From an uncultured Draconibacterium sp. (lineage in GTDB: Bacteria > Bacteroidota > Bacteroidia > Bacteroidales > Prolixibacteraceae), in the NCBI RefSeq assembly GCF_963677565.1, contig NZ_OY781982.1, positions 744,001 to 808,000 on the forward strand: a stretch of DNA of 64,000 nt, written 5' to 3'. The translations under genes were made by a program, and so were the position numbers. Of the stretch, positions 51,701-59,596 are shown one piece after another. Below the pieces are notes generated by a model that was given only the letters and a program-made list of their open reading frames with translations, was not told the origin of the DNA and made no database searches. Position 1 is the first letter of the stretch, and each line of letters opens with the position of its first letter.

Positions 51701-53365
51701 TTAGTATCCAGAATTTTGGACCATTGTCTCAGGAGATAGATCAATTTCCGGCTGAGGAATTGGCCATAAGCGGTCTCTTTCTGCAACGTTCGGCGAAGTA
51801 AGAGGATTGTATTTCTGAACTCTTTCTACGTATTTATTATTTCGAACCAGAACGTATTTCCTTTTTTCTTCAAAAATTAGTTCTCGCGAACGTTCATCAA
51901 GTAAGAAATCAATATCAACTTCAGCTGCGGTAATTTCCGAGGCATTTGAGCGTCGTCTAACAATATTAATGGTTTCAGCTGCCTCATCCAATTTGTTTTG
52001 TTTTATCTGAGCTTCGGCAAGTAAAAAGTAAGTTTCTGCCAGCCTTATGTAATTTACATCATTGTATTGTCTGCTGTCACTTGGATTTTCTTCCAATGCC
52101 CACTCGTTTTTCCTGGGCGAAGGCCACATTTTCTGTAAAGGTTTTGCCTCTTCAGTATTTGTAATATCAATCCATATGGTATCTCCAATTTGATTAGTTT
52201 CCGGATTTACTTCACTTTCATACTTTAGCACAAAAAACTTACGCATTGCGTGTTCGCTATACCTGTCGTCGTTCTCTTCGTACAAGTTAATTGCCCATTT
52301 AGTCATCGCCATTCCTGCAATTCCGCGTCCTCCGCGTTCAGCTGTTACCACTAACTTTCTATTACTCACATCATCGTAGAAATAACGGTCGTATGGCCAA
52401 ACAAGAAAGTACCTGTTACCTGAAGCAATTTCTCCTCCTACTACCTCATATTCGCGATGCCATGACCATAAAACTTCAGTATTGCCTTCACTTCTTGCCA
52501 CATTTCCGTCGAGAAATAAATCGGAGTAAGGTGTACCGGGTTGATCTGCATTTACGCCGTACCTCTCGGTAACCAAAGAATAATCATCACTGGTAATAAT
52601 ACTATTTGCCATGGCCTCAGCATTTGAGTATTCTCCCATTTTCAGGTATAACTCGGCCAAATAATGTTGTGCCACAGCTTTAGATACTTTTCCTGGCTGT
52701 GATGGGACATTGGGCAGATGATCTATTGCAAACAATAAATCTTCCTTCATCAAATTTTCCACTTCGGTTATATTTGCCCTTGCAACATCATTGGTAATAT
52801 TATTCGATGTAGACTCCTCAGTTCTGAGAGGAACATCGCCCCACAAATTAATAAGATGATTATATGCCCAGGCCCTTACACAACGAGCTTCTCCAATGAC
52901 TTTGTTTTTATTTTCCTGATTTAGCTCATCGGTGTTACCTCCCCAGTCAACATCCTCATTTTCGGCTCTGGTAATAATTGTGTTTGATATATTTATGATT
53001 TCGTATAACCACGACCATGTTGTATATAAAATTTCAACTTCCGAGTTATTTCTATCTTTAAGACTCTGTGGCATATCGGTATCTCTTCCCCATAAAGGAG
53101 CAAAAACATTATCCATTCCTTGAGTCCACAAAAGATATCTGGGGTGTGCTGCCCCTCCAGATCCGTTGGTCCATTCTCCTAAAAGCGTAGCATATAATCC
53201 ATTAAGGCCAACTTCAAACCCAACCAAATCTTCGTAAAGATTATCAACAAGAAGTTCATCTTTAATTTCTTCATTAAGAAAATCTTCATTTAAGCACCCC
53301 TGAAATAAAGATGTAGTTAATAGAATTGCAAATATTATTGTAAGAGTATATTTTATCTTTTTCAT
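51701..53365 (-). CDS. RagB/SusD-family nutrient-binding lipoprotein
   Basis: The 554-residue protein has a lipobox (TSLFQGC, with Cys near residue 24) and SusD features: YTTWSWLYEIINISNTIITRAE near residue 110, GEARCVRAWAYNHLINLWGDVP near 160, KVSKAVAQHYLAELYLKMGEY near 228 and the end NDVNYIRLAETYFLLAEAQIKQ near 440. It binds oligosaccharides at the outer membrane with SusC. It lies 11 bp after the susC stop and 25 bp before the intercistronic hairpin. Confidence 0.95.
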   Translation of the reverse strand: MKKIKYTLTIIFAILLTTSLFQGCLNEDFLNEEIKDELLVDNLYEDLVGFEVGLNGLYATLLGEWTNGSGGAAHPRYLLWTQGMDNVFAPLWGRDTDMPQSLKDRNNSEVEILYTTWSWLYEIINISNTIITRAENEDVDWGGNTDELNQENKNKVIGEARCVRAWAYNHLINLWGDVPLRTEESTSNNITNDVARANITEVENLMKEDLLFAIDHLPNVPSQPGKVSKAVAQHYLAELYLKMGEYSNAEAMANSIITSDDYSLVTERYGVNADQPGTPYSDLFLDGNVARSEGNTEVLWSWHREYEVVGGEIASGNRYFLVWPYDRYFYDDVSNRKLVVTAERGGRGIAGMAMTKWAINLYEENDDRYSEHAMRKFFVLKYESEVNPETNQIGDTIWIDITNTEEAKPLQKMWPSPRKNEWALEENPSDSRQYNDVNYIRLAETYFLLAEAQIKQNKLDEAAETINIVRRRSNASEITAAEVDIDFLLDERSRELIFEEKRKYVLVRNNKYVERVQKYNPLTSPNVAERDRLWPIPQPEIDLSPETMVQNSGY

Positions 53366-53376
53366 AATTTCAAGTT

Positions 53377-56300
53377 TTATAATGAAATATTAACGCCTAT
53401 TAAATATGTTCTGGAAAGCGGAATGTTTGTTTGACTGGTAAGTTCAGGATCTAAACCGGTCCAATTAGTAATTGTAAATAAATTACTGGCATTCATGAAC
53501 ACATTTAATTGTGAAAAATTAGCGACATTTATCTTCGAGTTAGTAAAGTCGTAACCAATTTTCAGATTCTTCAAACGCAAGTAACTTGCATTTTCAAAGT
53601 AATCGGCATGATACGAAGGATGATTTGCTTCATAATCATTCGCATGGTAAGTATTGTTTGGAGTTTCGGGAGTCCAGTAGTTGTCAATATATAAGCCATT
53701 TCTTCTTGCATCCCAGTTATTCCTAAATTCATATAAAGAATTTGGCCTTTCATTGCCAAAAACTCCTTGAAACAACATCTCAACACTAAAATTTTTATAA
53801 AAAATATTAGTATTTATTGCTCCTGAAAAATCGGGATAATATTGACCTATTAAATGTCTGTCATTTTCATCAATAACACCATCCTCCACATAGTCCAAAA
53901 CTTTCACATCACCTGGGTCACGTCCTTCAATAATGTCATCATCTTCTTGCCATATTCTTTCCCATTCGTAACCGTAATATACTTTAAATGACTCGCCGAT
54001 AAACCATGAGTTAACAAGATTATCTGTCTCACTATCTGTTAATGAAATAATTTTATCCTTAAATCCATCAACCACAATACCAAGGTTCCAACTAAAGTCA
54101 TCTGTTTGGATTAACGTTCCGTTCAGGGTCAATTCCAATCCTTTTACCTCGGTCATTCCAATATTTCGGTATCGTTCGTTGCCCGAAACACCATATACTG
54201 CAGGAATTGTTTCAGCCAAAATTTGTTCCGATTCTTTCTTGTATAATTCCAAAGTACCTGAAAGCCGTCCTTTTAAGAAACTAAAATCAATACCGGCATT
54301 AATAGTTGTTGAAAATTCCCAGCCAAGATCTGGAGATGACAGTGTGGCCGGTACATAGCCAATCGCCGTCTCTTTTGCATATTCACCACCAAGATAATGA
54401 CGCGCAGTTGTTCGTGCCAACGTAGAATATGGACCAACTGCCCTGTTTCCGTTTTTACCCCAGGAAGTCCTTAATTTTAAATTATCAATCCAGCTAATAT
54501 TATCTGAAATAAAACCTTCTTCGCCAACATTCCAACCTAAAGCAAATGAAGGAAAGATTCCGTATTTAGTATCCTCTCCAAATGCCGAGTAACCATCTCT
54601 TCGAACGGTTGCTGTTGCCAGGTATTTTCCATTATACACATAGTTTAATCGCCCCATCTGTGACTCAATCGTTGATTTTGAATATCCATCGGCAGGCACA
54701 ATTAATTCACCGGTATGCGCACCGTAAGTTCCTAATTTATGTGTTGGAAAGTTTGAAGCAGATAAACGCCTGGTTTTATACTGTTCTACCTCAAAACTGT
54801 AAAGACCGGTAAAATAGATAGAGTGTTTATCATACTCTCGTTTATAAGATAAAATGTTTTCTATAACGCAATTGTTTGTCAAATCATTTCTAACGTACAA
54901 TGCTCCATTATTAAATTCTCCTGCTGCCGTTCCTTCACCTTCGTAGTTCTCATAATTACCATAAGAAAAAGATAAACCTGTGTTTAAACGGTAATTAAGT
55001 CCTGGCACAAAAGGAATATCAACATCAAAGTAATTATTGGTATGTACATTGTAAGCCCGGTCAGTATTGTCATGATTTAAAGTTTCAAGAGGATTTCCAA
55101 ACAATACATCCTCAGGCCAGGGAATTTGTTTAATATTTCCTTGATCATCGTAAGGATCGACTAATGGATTCATATAAAATGCCTCATAGAAACTAGCGCT
55201 ACTACCATCTCTGTTCTCATAGCGTAGGTTTGTATTGGTTCCAAATTTTAACCAACTAGTTATATCCTGTTCAAAATTAAACCGATAGCTATACCTGTCA
55301 TATTTGTCATTTACAGCAATTCCGTCAACTAATAAAACGTTAGCAGAGAAATAGTACTGGTTCTTTTCTGAGCCTCCTGAAATTGAAAAAGTATGTTCCT
55401 GTTGACTACCTTGCCTTGTTGCCAGATCAACCCAATCGGTAAATACCCCGTTGTTGTAATTTTCAAGTTCTGTTGTGGTGAATACCAGGTTAGGATCACT
55501 CGATGTTTGGTCATAAGCTAGTTTCCAATCATAAAACTGCCGACCGTTCATCATATTGGGTAGATTTGTAATTTCGGAAATACCATATGTCCCCTTATAC
55601 TCAATTCGCATTTTACCACCTTTCTGTCCTTTTTTAGTAGTAATAAGAATTACGCCATTTGATGCACGTGTTCCATAAATTGCTGCTGATGAAGCATCTT
55701 TAAGAACATCAATTGATTCAACATCAGCAATGTTTATTGAAGATAAACCAGATGGATATGGGATACCATCTACAATTACCAAAGGCGAATTGGCTGAGTT
55801 AAACGCTCCGCTGGTTTTTAAGGAAGAGGGACCGCGTACCATCATTACTGCATTTTGTTCAGCACTACTTGACTCAACTGTAATATTCATTCCCGGGAGC
55901 CTACCTTGCAAAGTTTGAATTAAATTTGCAGAAGTACCACTTTCAAGCACCTCTTTATCGACAGAACCAATAGCTCCGGTTATGTCGCTTTTTTTCTGGG
56001 TACCATATCCAACAACTACAACTTCGTCAATCCCAACGGCATCTTCAACCATCATAACATTGATATTGGGATTTCCGTCTACAGGGATTTCTTGCGTTTG
56101 CATCCCTACAAATGAGAACACCAATATGGCATTTCCCGGCAGCGCGGTAAGCGAGTAGTTACCATTATTATCAGCAACTACACCATTTGTGGTACCCTTT
56201 ATAAGAACAGTAACTCCTGGCAATGGCTGACCACTGGAATCCGTTATTTTTCCTTTAACCGAATTTTGCTGATCGGCCATCTTTTCTATGACCTCAACAT

Positions 56301-56676
56301 TTGTAAGCACAATTTGACGATCATAAACAGTAAAAGAAATATCACTTCCCTCCAGCATTTCATCGAGAATTGATTTTATGGTTTCATTTTGGGCATGTAC
56401 GTTAACCTTTTGCTCCACATCTATAAGGTCTTTATTGTAGAGAAAAAAGAATTCCGATTCATCTTCAATCATCGACAATACTGTCTCAAGCTTTTCTTTG
56501 TCAGCATTTAAACTTATACGCGTCATCTGAGCATAAGAATCAAAAGCCATTACCTGAATAATACTGATAAAAAAGCAAAATAGTGTAAAGCGTACCATTC
56601 GTAAAAATTTTTTGAAGGCTCTACTTTCCATAGAGTGAAAGCAATAATATGCCTTCCGTTTTAGATTTTTTTTCAT
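53377..56676 (-). CDS. SusC/RagA-family TonB-dependent receptor with STN domain
   Basis: The 1099-residue protein has a long basic N-terminus and signal, an STN domain (residues about 55-125, LNADKEKLETVLSMIEDES), a CarboxypepD_reg-like domain (GKITDSSGQPLPGVTVLIKG near 143), the plug with VGYGTQKKSDITGAI, NLIQTLQGRLPGMNI and IYGTRASNGVILITTKKGQKGG, and a barrel ending RTYLIGVNISL. The STN domain is known to signal through FecR-type anti-sigma factors, and a FecR gene is directly upstream, so this is a regulatory SusC. It forms the transporter with the SusD downstream. Confidence 0.95.
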   Translation of the reverse strand: MKKNLKRKAYYCFHSMESRAFKKFLRMVRFTLFCFFISIIQVMAFDSYAQMTRISLNADKEKLETVLSMIEDESEFFFLYNKDLIDVEQKVNVHAQNETIKSILDEMLEGSDISFTVYDRQIVLTNVEVIEKMADQQNSVKGKITDSSGQPLPGVTVLIKGTTNGVVADNNGNYSLTALPGNAILVFSFVGMQTQEIPVDGNPNINVMMVEDAVGIDEVVVVGYGTQKKSDITGAIGSVDKEVLESGTSANLIQTLQGRLPGMNITVESSSAEQNAVMMVRGPSSLKTSGAFNSANSPLVIVDGIPYPSGLSSINIADVESIDVLKDASSAAIYGTRASNGVILITTKKGQKGGKMRIEYKGTYGISEITNLPNMMNGRQFYDWKLAYDQTSSDPNLVFTTTELENYNNGVFTDWVDLATRQGSQQEHTFSISGGSEKNQYYFSANVLLVDGIAVNDKYDRYSYRFNFEQDITSWLKFGTNTNLRYENRDGSSASFYEAFYMNPLVDPYDDQGNIKQIPWPEDVLFGNPLETLNHDNTDRAYNVHTNNYFDVDIPFVPGLNYRLNTGLSFSYGNYENYEGEGTAAGEFNNGALYVRNDLTNNCVIENILSYKREYDKHSIYFTGLYSFEVEQYKTRRLSASNFPTHKLGTYGAHTGELIVPADGYSKSTIESQMGRLNYVYNGKYLATATVRRDGYSAFGEDTKYGIFPSFALGWNVGEEGFISDNISWIDNLKLRTSWGKNGNRAVGPYSTLARTTARHYLGGEYAKETAIGYVPATLSSPDLGWEFSTTINAGIDFSFLKGRLSGTLELYKKESEQILAETIPAVYGVSGNERYRNIGMTEVKGLELTLNGTLIQTDDFSWNLGIVVDGFKDKIISLTDSETDNLVNSWFIGESFKVYYGYEWERIWQEDDDIIEGRDPGDVKVLDYVEDGVIDENDRHLIGQYYPDFSGAINTNIFYKNFSVEMLFQGVFGNERPNSLYEFRNNWDARRNGLYIDNYWTPETPNNTYHANDYEANHPSYHADYFENASYLRLKNLKIGYDFTNSKINVANFSQLNVFMNASNLFTITNWTGLDPELTSQTNIPLSRTYLIGVNISL

Positions 56677-56728
56677 AAATTTACCATGTTAGAGTGAATA
56701 AAAAATATTTGTAATCGCTCTGCTTATT

Positions 56729-56757
56729 GCAGGAAGGTGCTGGAACCACCTTCCTGC
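56729..56757 (-). promoter_or_regulatory. Hairpin between fecR and susC
   Basis: GCAGGAAGGTG (56729-56739) and its exact complement (56747-56757) form an 11-bp stem with a 7-nt loop, 9 bp after the fecR stop on the minus strand. It is not followed by a T run. It may separate the regulator transcript from susCD or protect an RNA end. Confidence 0.7.
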
Positions 56758-56765
56758 CTTGCATT

Positions 56766-57812
56766 TTAGTCTCTTAGTTCTATTGTTACTATTCTTTTAT
56801 TTACGGTTTCATTTATACTCCTTTCTTCCCGGTCAATCTTATAGCGAATGGGGATTGTTTTGGATAATAATCTGAGTACTTCTTCTAGTGGTTCATCCTT
56901 AAATGTTGCTTTATATTTATAATTTCGGAGTTCTTCGTCCAAAAGGTTAATCTTCACATTGTACCAACGTTCTATTCGGTTTTCTACCTCACCCAAGGTT
57001 TCATTATCTATAACGAGGTAACCCTCTTTCCATGCTGAGAATCTTTTCGCATCCACTGAATTTACAGATAATGACCTTTGGAGGCGGTTGAACTCAATTT
57101 TTTGATTGGGTTCTAGAATTTCATTAAAAACACCTACTTTCCCTTCTACTTCAACTTTCCCTTCTTCCAATATAACACTTGTTGAAATATCTTCATCGTA
57201 AGCCGAAATATTGAACTTTGTTCCAAGCACTTTAACATTCATTTCGGCCAAACTAACAATGAATCTTGATTGCTCAATATGCTCGACGTCGAACCATGCT
57301 TCCCCCAATAATTCCACCTTCCTTTGCTTTCCAAAAACTGGGGGGTATTTAAGTTTTGAACCACCATTTAGCCACCCGTGCGAACCATCAGGCAGAAGAA
57401 ACTCAACTCTTGAACCATGAGGAGCATTAATCTCTACCCAACTTTGAGCAAACTCAATAGAACTTTTGTGATGATCCGATTGCTGTGAAAAATAAGACCA
57501 TAAAGAGAAAGCTAATACTGGAATCAATAAAATAGCTGCAATCCTACGATATACTTTCCACCAGGAAAACCTATTTGCAGCTTCTTTTTCGTCCAACATG
57601 ATATTGTATTGAATTTTCTCAAAAATATGATTAAGTGAGCTATCCCGATTGCTCTCATCCACAAGTTGGTTCCATTCAGAATACAAATACGTCCTTAGTT
57701 CATCATCATCTTTAATAGAGGTAAACGCGCTTTTAATGTCAAGATAATCGTTATAAGAGTATATGCCCTTAGCAAAATCTACTACCGTTTTTATGTCTAT
57801 TTTATGCTTCAT
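56766..57812 (-). CDS. FecR-family anti-sigma factor
   Basis: The 348-residue protein has a short cytoplasmic N-terminal part, one transmembrane helix near residues 90-108 (IAAILLIPVLAFSLWSYF) and a periplasmic FecR domain (SWVEINAPHGSRVEFLLPDGSHG-like, LLGEAWFDVEH, VKVLGTKFNISAY, VILEEGKVEVEG) followed by DUF4974 (WYNVKINLLDEELRNYKYKATF). It should hold the ECF sigma factor until the STN domain of SusC signals. The sigma factor gene is 276 bp upstream on the same strand. Confidence 0.92.
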   Translation of the reverse strand: MKHKIDIKTVVDFAKGIYSYNDYLDIKSAFTSIKDDDELRTYLYSEWNQLVDESNRDSSLNHIFEKIQYNIMLDEKEAANRFSWWKVYRRIAAILLIPVLAFSLWSYFSQQSDHHKSSIEFAQSWVEINAPHGSRVEFLLPDGSHGWLNGGSKLKYPPVFGKQRKVELLGEAWFDVEHIEQSRFIVSLAEMNVKVLGTKFNISAYDEDISTSVILEEGKVEVEGKVGVFNEILEPNQKIEFNRLQRSLSVNSVDAKRFSAWKEGYLVIDNETLGEVENRIERWYNVKINLLDEELRNYKYKATFKDEPLEEVLRLLSKTIPIRYKIDREERSINETVNKRIVTIELRD

Positions 57813-58088
57813 CTTTATTGTTTAAAGAAGGAGAAACCTGGTCTCTCCCTCTTTTACTAACTAAACTAAATCTATAGAGACCCTTCAGTATAAATGTTTG
57901 CTCTTTTCTGTAGTTATATCCTTATCATATGAATTTCCCTAGTGTGATCTTTATATTTTTTTAATTTCATCAAACAAAACAATGCATCTGCGAAATCGAA
58001 ACAGAGCATATACACCTATCAATCTGCAACTTACAACACCTAACAAAAAGAGAAAAAAACATTAGTATTTTTGGGTAATTGAATAATT

Positions 58089-58679
58089 TTATTGTTTAAC
58101 AAAAAGATGAAAGAATACCAGGCCTTGAATTTGGAGATTCGCAAACTCCTTTTTTAAGAATTTAATGGATTCAGAGATATGATATTCAACAGTTTTTGCC
58201 GATATATCCAGCTCTTTCGCTATTTCTTTTATGGACTTTTCTTCGAACTTCTTTTTTATAAAAACCTCACGACGTTTCTTAGGCATGGTCGCCACCAACT
58301 CTTCCAGTTTATTTAAAAGTTCTTGGTAAGTATCTTTCTGATCAAAATCAGATTTATCTGAAGAGAAATTGTTTAAAATATCATGTTTTATGGCGTTTAA
58401 GCGGGCAGCTTTGTTAAATTGTTTACGAATTGAGTTTAGAGCAATGGTAAATAAATAAGATTTAAACGATGTATCAGTTTTTAAATCTTTTCGTTTTTCC
58501 CATATTTTGGTAAAAACTTCTTGTACTACATCTTCAGCTAAATCTTTCGATTTCAGATAGGTATACGAAAATTTATATAGTGGATTACTATATAAATCAA
58601 ATAATTCCTTAAAGGCATTATGATCATCATTTTTCAATCCATGAACTAGGCCAGAATCTATTTTTATCGATTTTGTCAA
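58089..58679 (-). CDS. ECF-type RNA polymerase sigma factor
   Basis: The 196-residue protein has region 2 (DAFKELFDLYSNPLYKFSYTYLKSKDLAEDVVQEVFTKIWE-type sequence near residues 17-58) and region 4 (TMPKKRREVFIKKKFEEKSIKEIAKELDISAKTVEYHISESI near 135-178), so it is a complete ECF sigma factor of the type paired with FecR. It is the first gene of the PUL and controls susCD transcription by the SusC-FecR-sigma chain. Confidence 0.93.
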   Translation of the reverse strand: MTKSIKIDSGLVHGLKNDDHNAFKELFDLYSNPLYKFSYTYLKSKDLAEDVVQEVFTKIWEKRKDLKTDTSFKSYLFTIALNSIRKQFNKAARLNAIKHDILNNFSSDKSDFDQKDTYQELLNKLEELVATMPKKRREVFIKKKFEEKSIKEIAKELDISAKTVEYHISESIKFLKKEFANLQIQGLVFFHLFVKQ

Positions 58680-58750
58680 GTTTAAAGTTCAATTTAACCA
58701 AATGTAAAAATATAAATTAATATGCAACAAAGTATTTTGTTTTTTTAGAT

Positions 58751-59200
58751 TTGAATGTTCCAGACGGTAGAGATCTTGATAAGATGAAATGTTTTTCTGC
58801 ACTCACCTGCGACTTACATCAAATTGCCAAATGGCATAAGGAATGTGGTATTAAAATCGTGGCAATGGAGAATTTACAGGTATTTAATTGGACAAACCTG
58901 TTTCTATTACTCGAAGACTATGGGTTCGCAGTATATCTTGCTAACAAAAACTACACAAGCAATTGTATACAAACAATAAAAAACACAAACACTTCATAGT
59001 TATGGACTTCTTACGAATAGTTTTTTAGCCTGACAATTACATACGAAAGTTACGCTGTTACACCAGGCATTGTCAGAATTTAATCCATCAGACTAGTCTT
59101 TATATTCAATATATGCAAAAAATCCATGGAACTAATGAATTTAAAACTCAACAAAGAATTACTGTTTCTGGTACCGAAATATATTTAAGGTCATCTGGTA
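58751..59200 (+). pseudogene. Decayed IS110-family transposase
   Basis: Fragments typical of the IS110 transposase appear in order but in different frames. Frame one gives GRDLDKMKCFSALTCDLHQI, WHKECGIKIVAMENLQ and LFLLLEDYGFAVYLANKNYT. A second gives LHSYGLLTNSF, a third DNYIRKLRCYTRHCQNLIHQ and SLYIQYMQK, and another MELMNLKLNKELL. The pieces show at least three frameshifts and an internal deletion, so the gene is dead. It lacks the catalytic end. Confidence 0.7.
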
Positions 59201-59505
59201 TTCTACTGGCAATCGCCTTACTTTGTTCTCCATTTCTCCGCTCTTTTTCTTTGTGATACTGCGTATCACTAAATTTTTTAAAATAATCGATAGAATTTAT
59301 CACCTTAGGTACAAATGATCTTTCGCATATAGCACTTTGCTTTAGAATCATATTCACCACCATTTTTCAACGCTATTTAGGTTCCATAAACACCTTTAGT
59401 GTTTATAAGTTCCACCTTACCATCAATTGAGTTCCAACAGAAATATGGTAAATAAGACAAAAAATAATGAAAAGCCCGTTATCCAAACAATATAGAACAT
59501 ACAAC

Positions 59506-59540
59506 AAAAAACGCAGTAAGTCAGAAACTTACTGCGTTTT
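59506..59540 (-). terminator. Terminator of dnaK on the island side
   Basis: AAAACGCAGTAAGT (59508-59521) and its perfect complement (59527-59540) form a 14-bp stem with a 5-nt loop. T and A runs on both sides make it able to work in both directions. Confidence 0.9.
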
Positions 59541-59570
59541 ATTAATTATTAACTATCCTTAATAATCGTT

Positions 59571-59596
59571 CCTTATTTTACTTCTTCAAAATCAAC
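59571..59596. repeat. 26-bp direct repeat at the dnaK 3' end (putative att site, right)
   Basis: This is the dnaK end, coding VDFEEVK, the stop codon and two bases past it. It matches 40672-40697 at 25 of 26 positions. The mismatch is a silent third-position A/G change within VDF. Confidence 0.75.

Larger units (their letters stand above)
58680..59572. other. Region between the ECF sigma gene and dnaK with transposase remnants
   Basis: The stretch holds a decayed IS110 transposase (58751 to about 59200), an unrelated open frame of 71 codons on the minus strand (59148-59363, not called), and the dnaK terminator with the dnaK-side direct repeat (59506-59596). No intact gene is seen. Confidence 0.6.

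Noticed and set aside
59148..59363. Minus-strand frame of 71 codons, including FKKFSDTQYHKEKERRNGEQ
   Set aside because: It lies within a region of decayed transposase DNA, starts with no visible promoter or ribosome site, and I could not name any relative; it may be the fragment of another gene.
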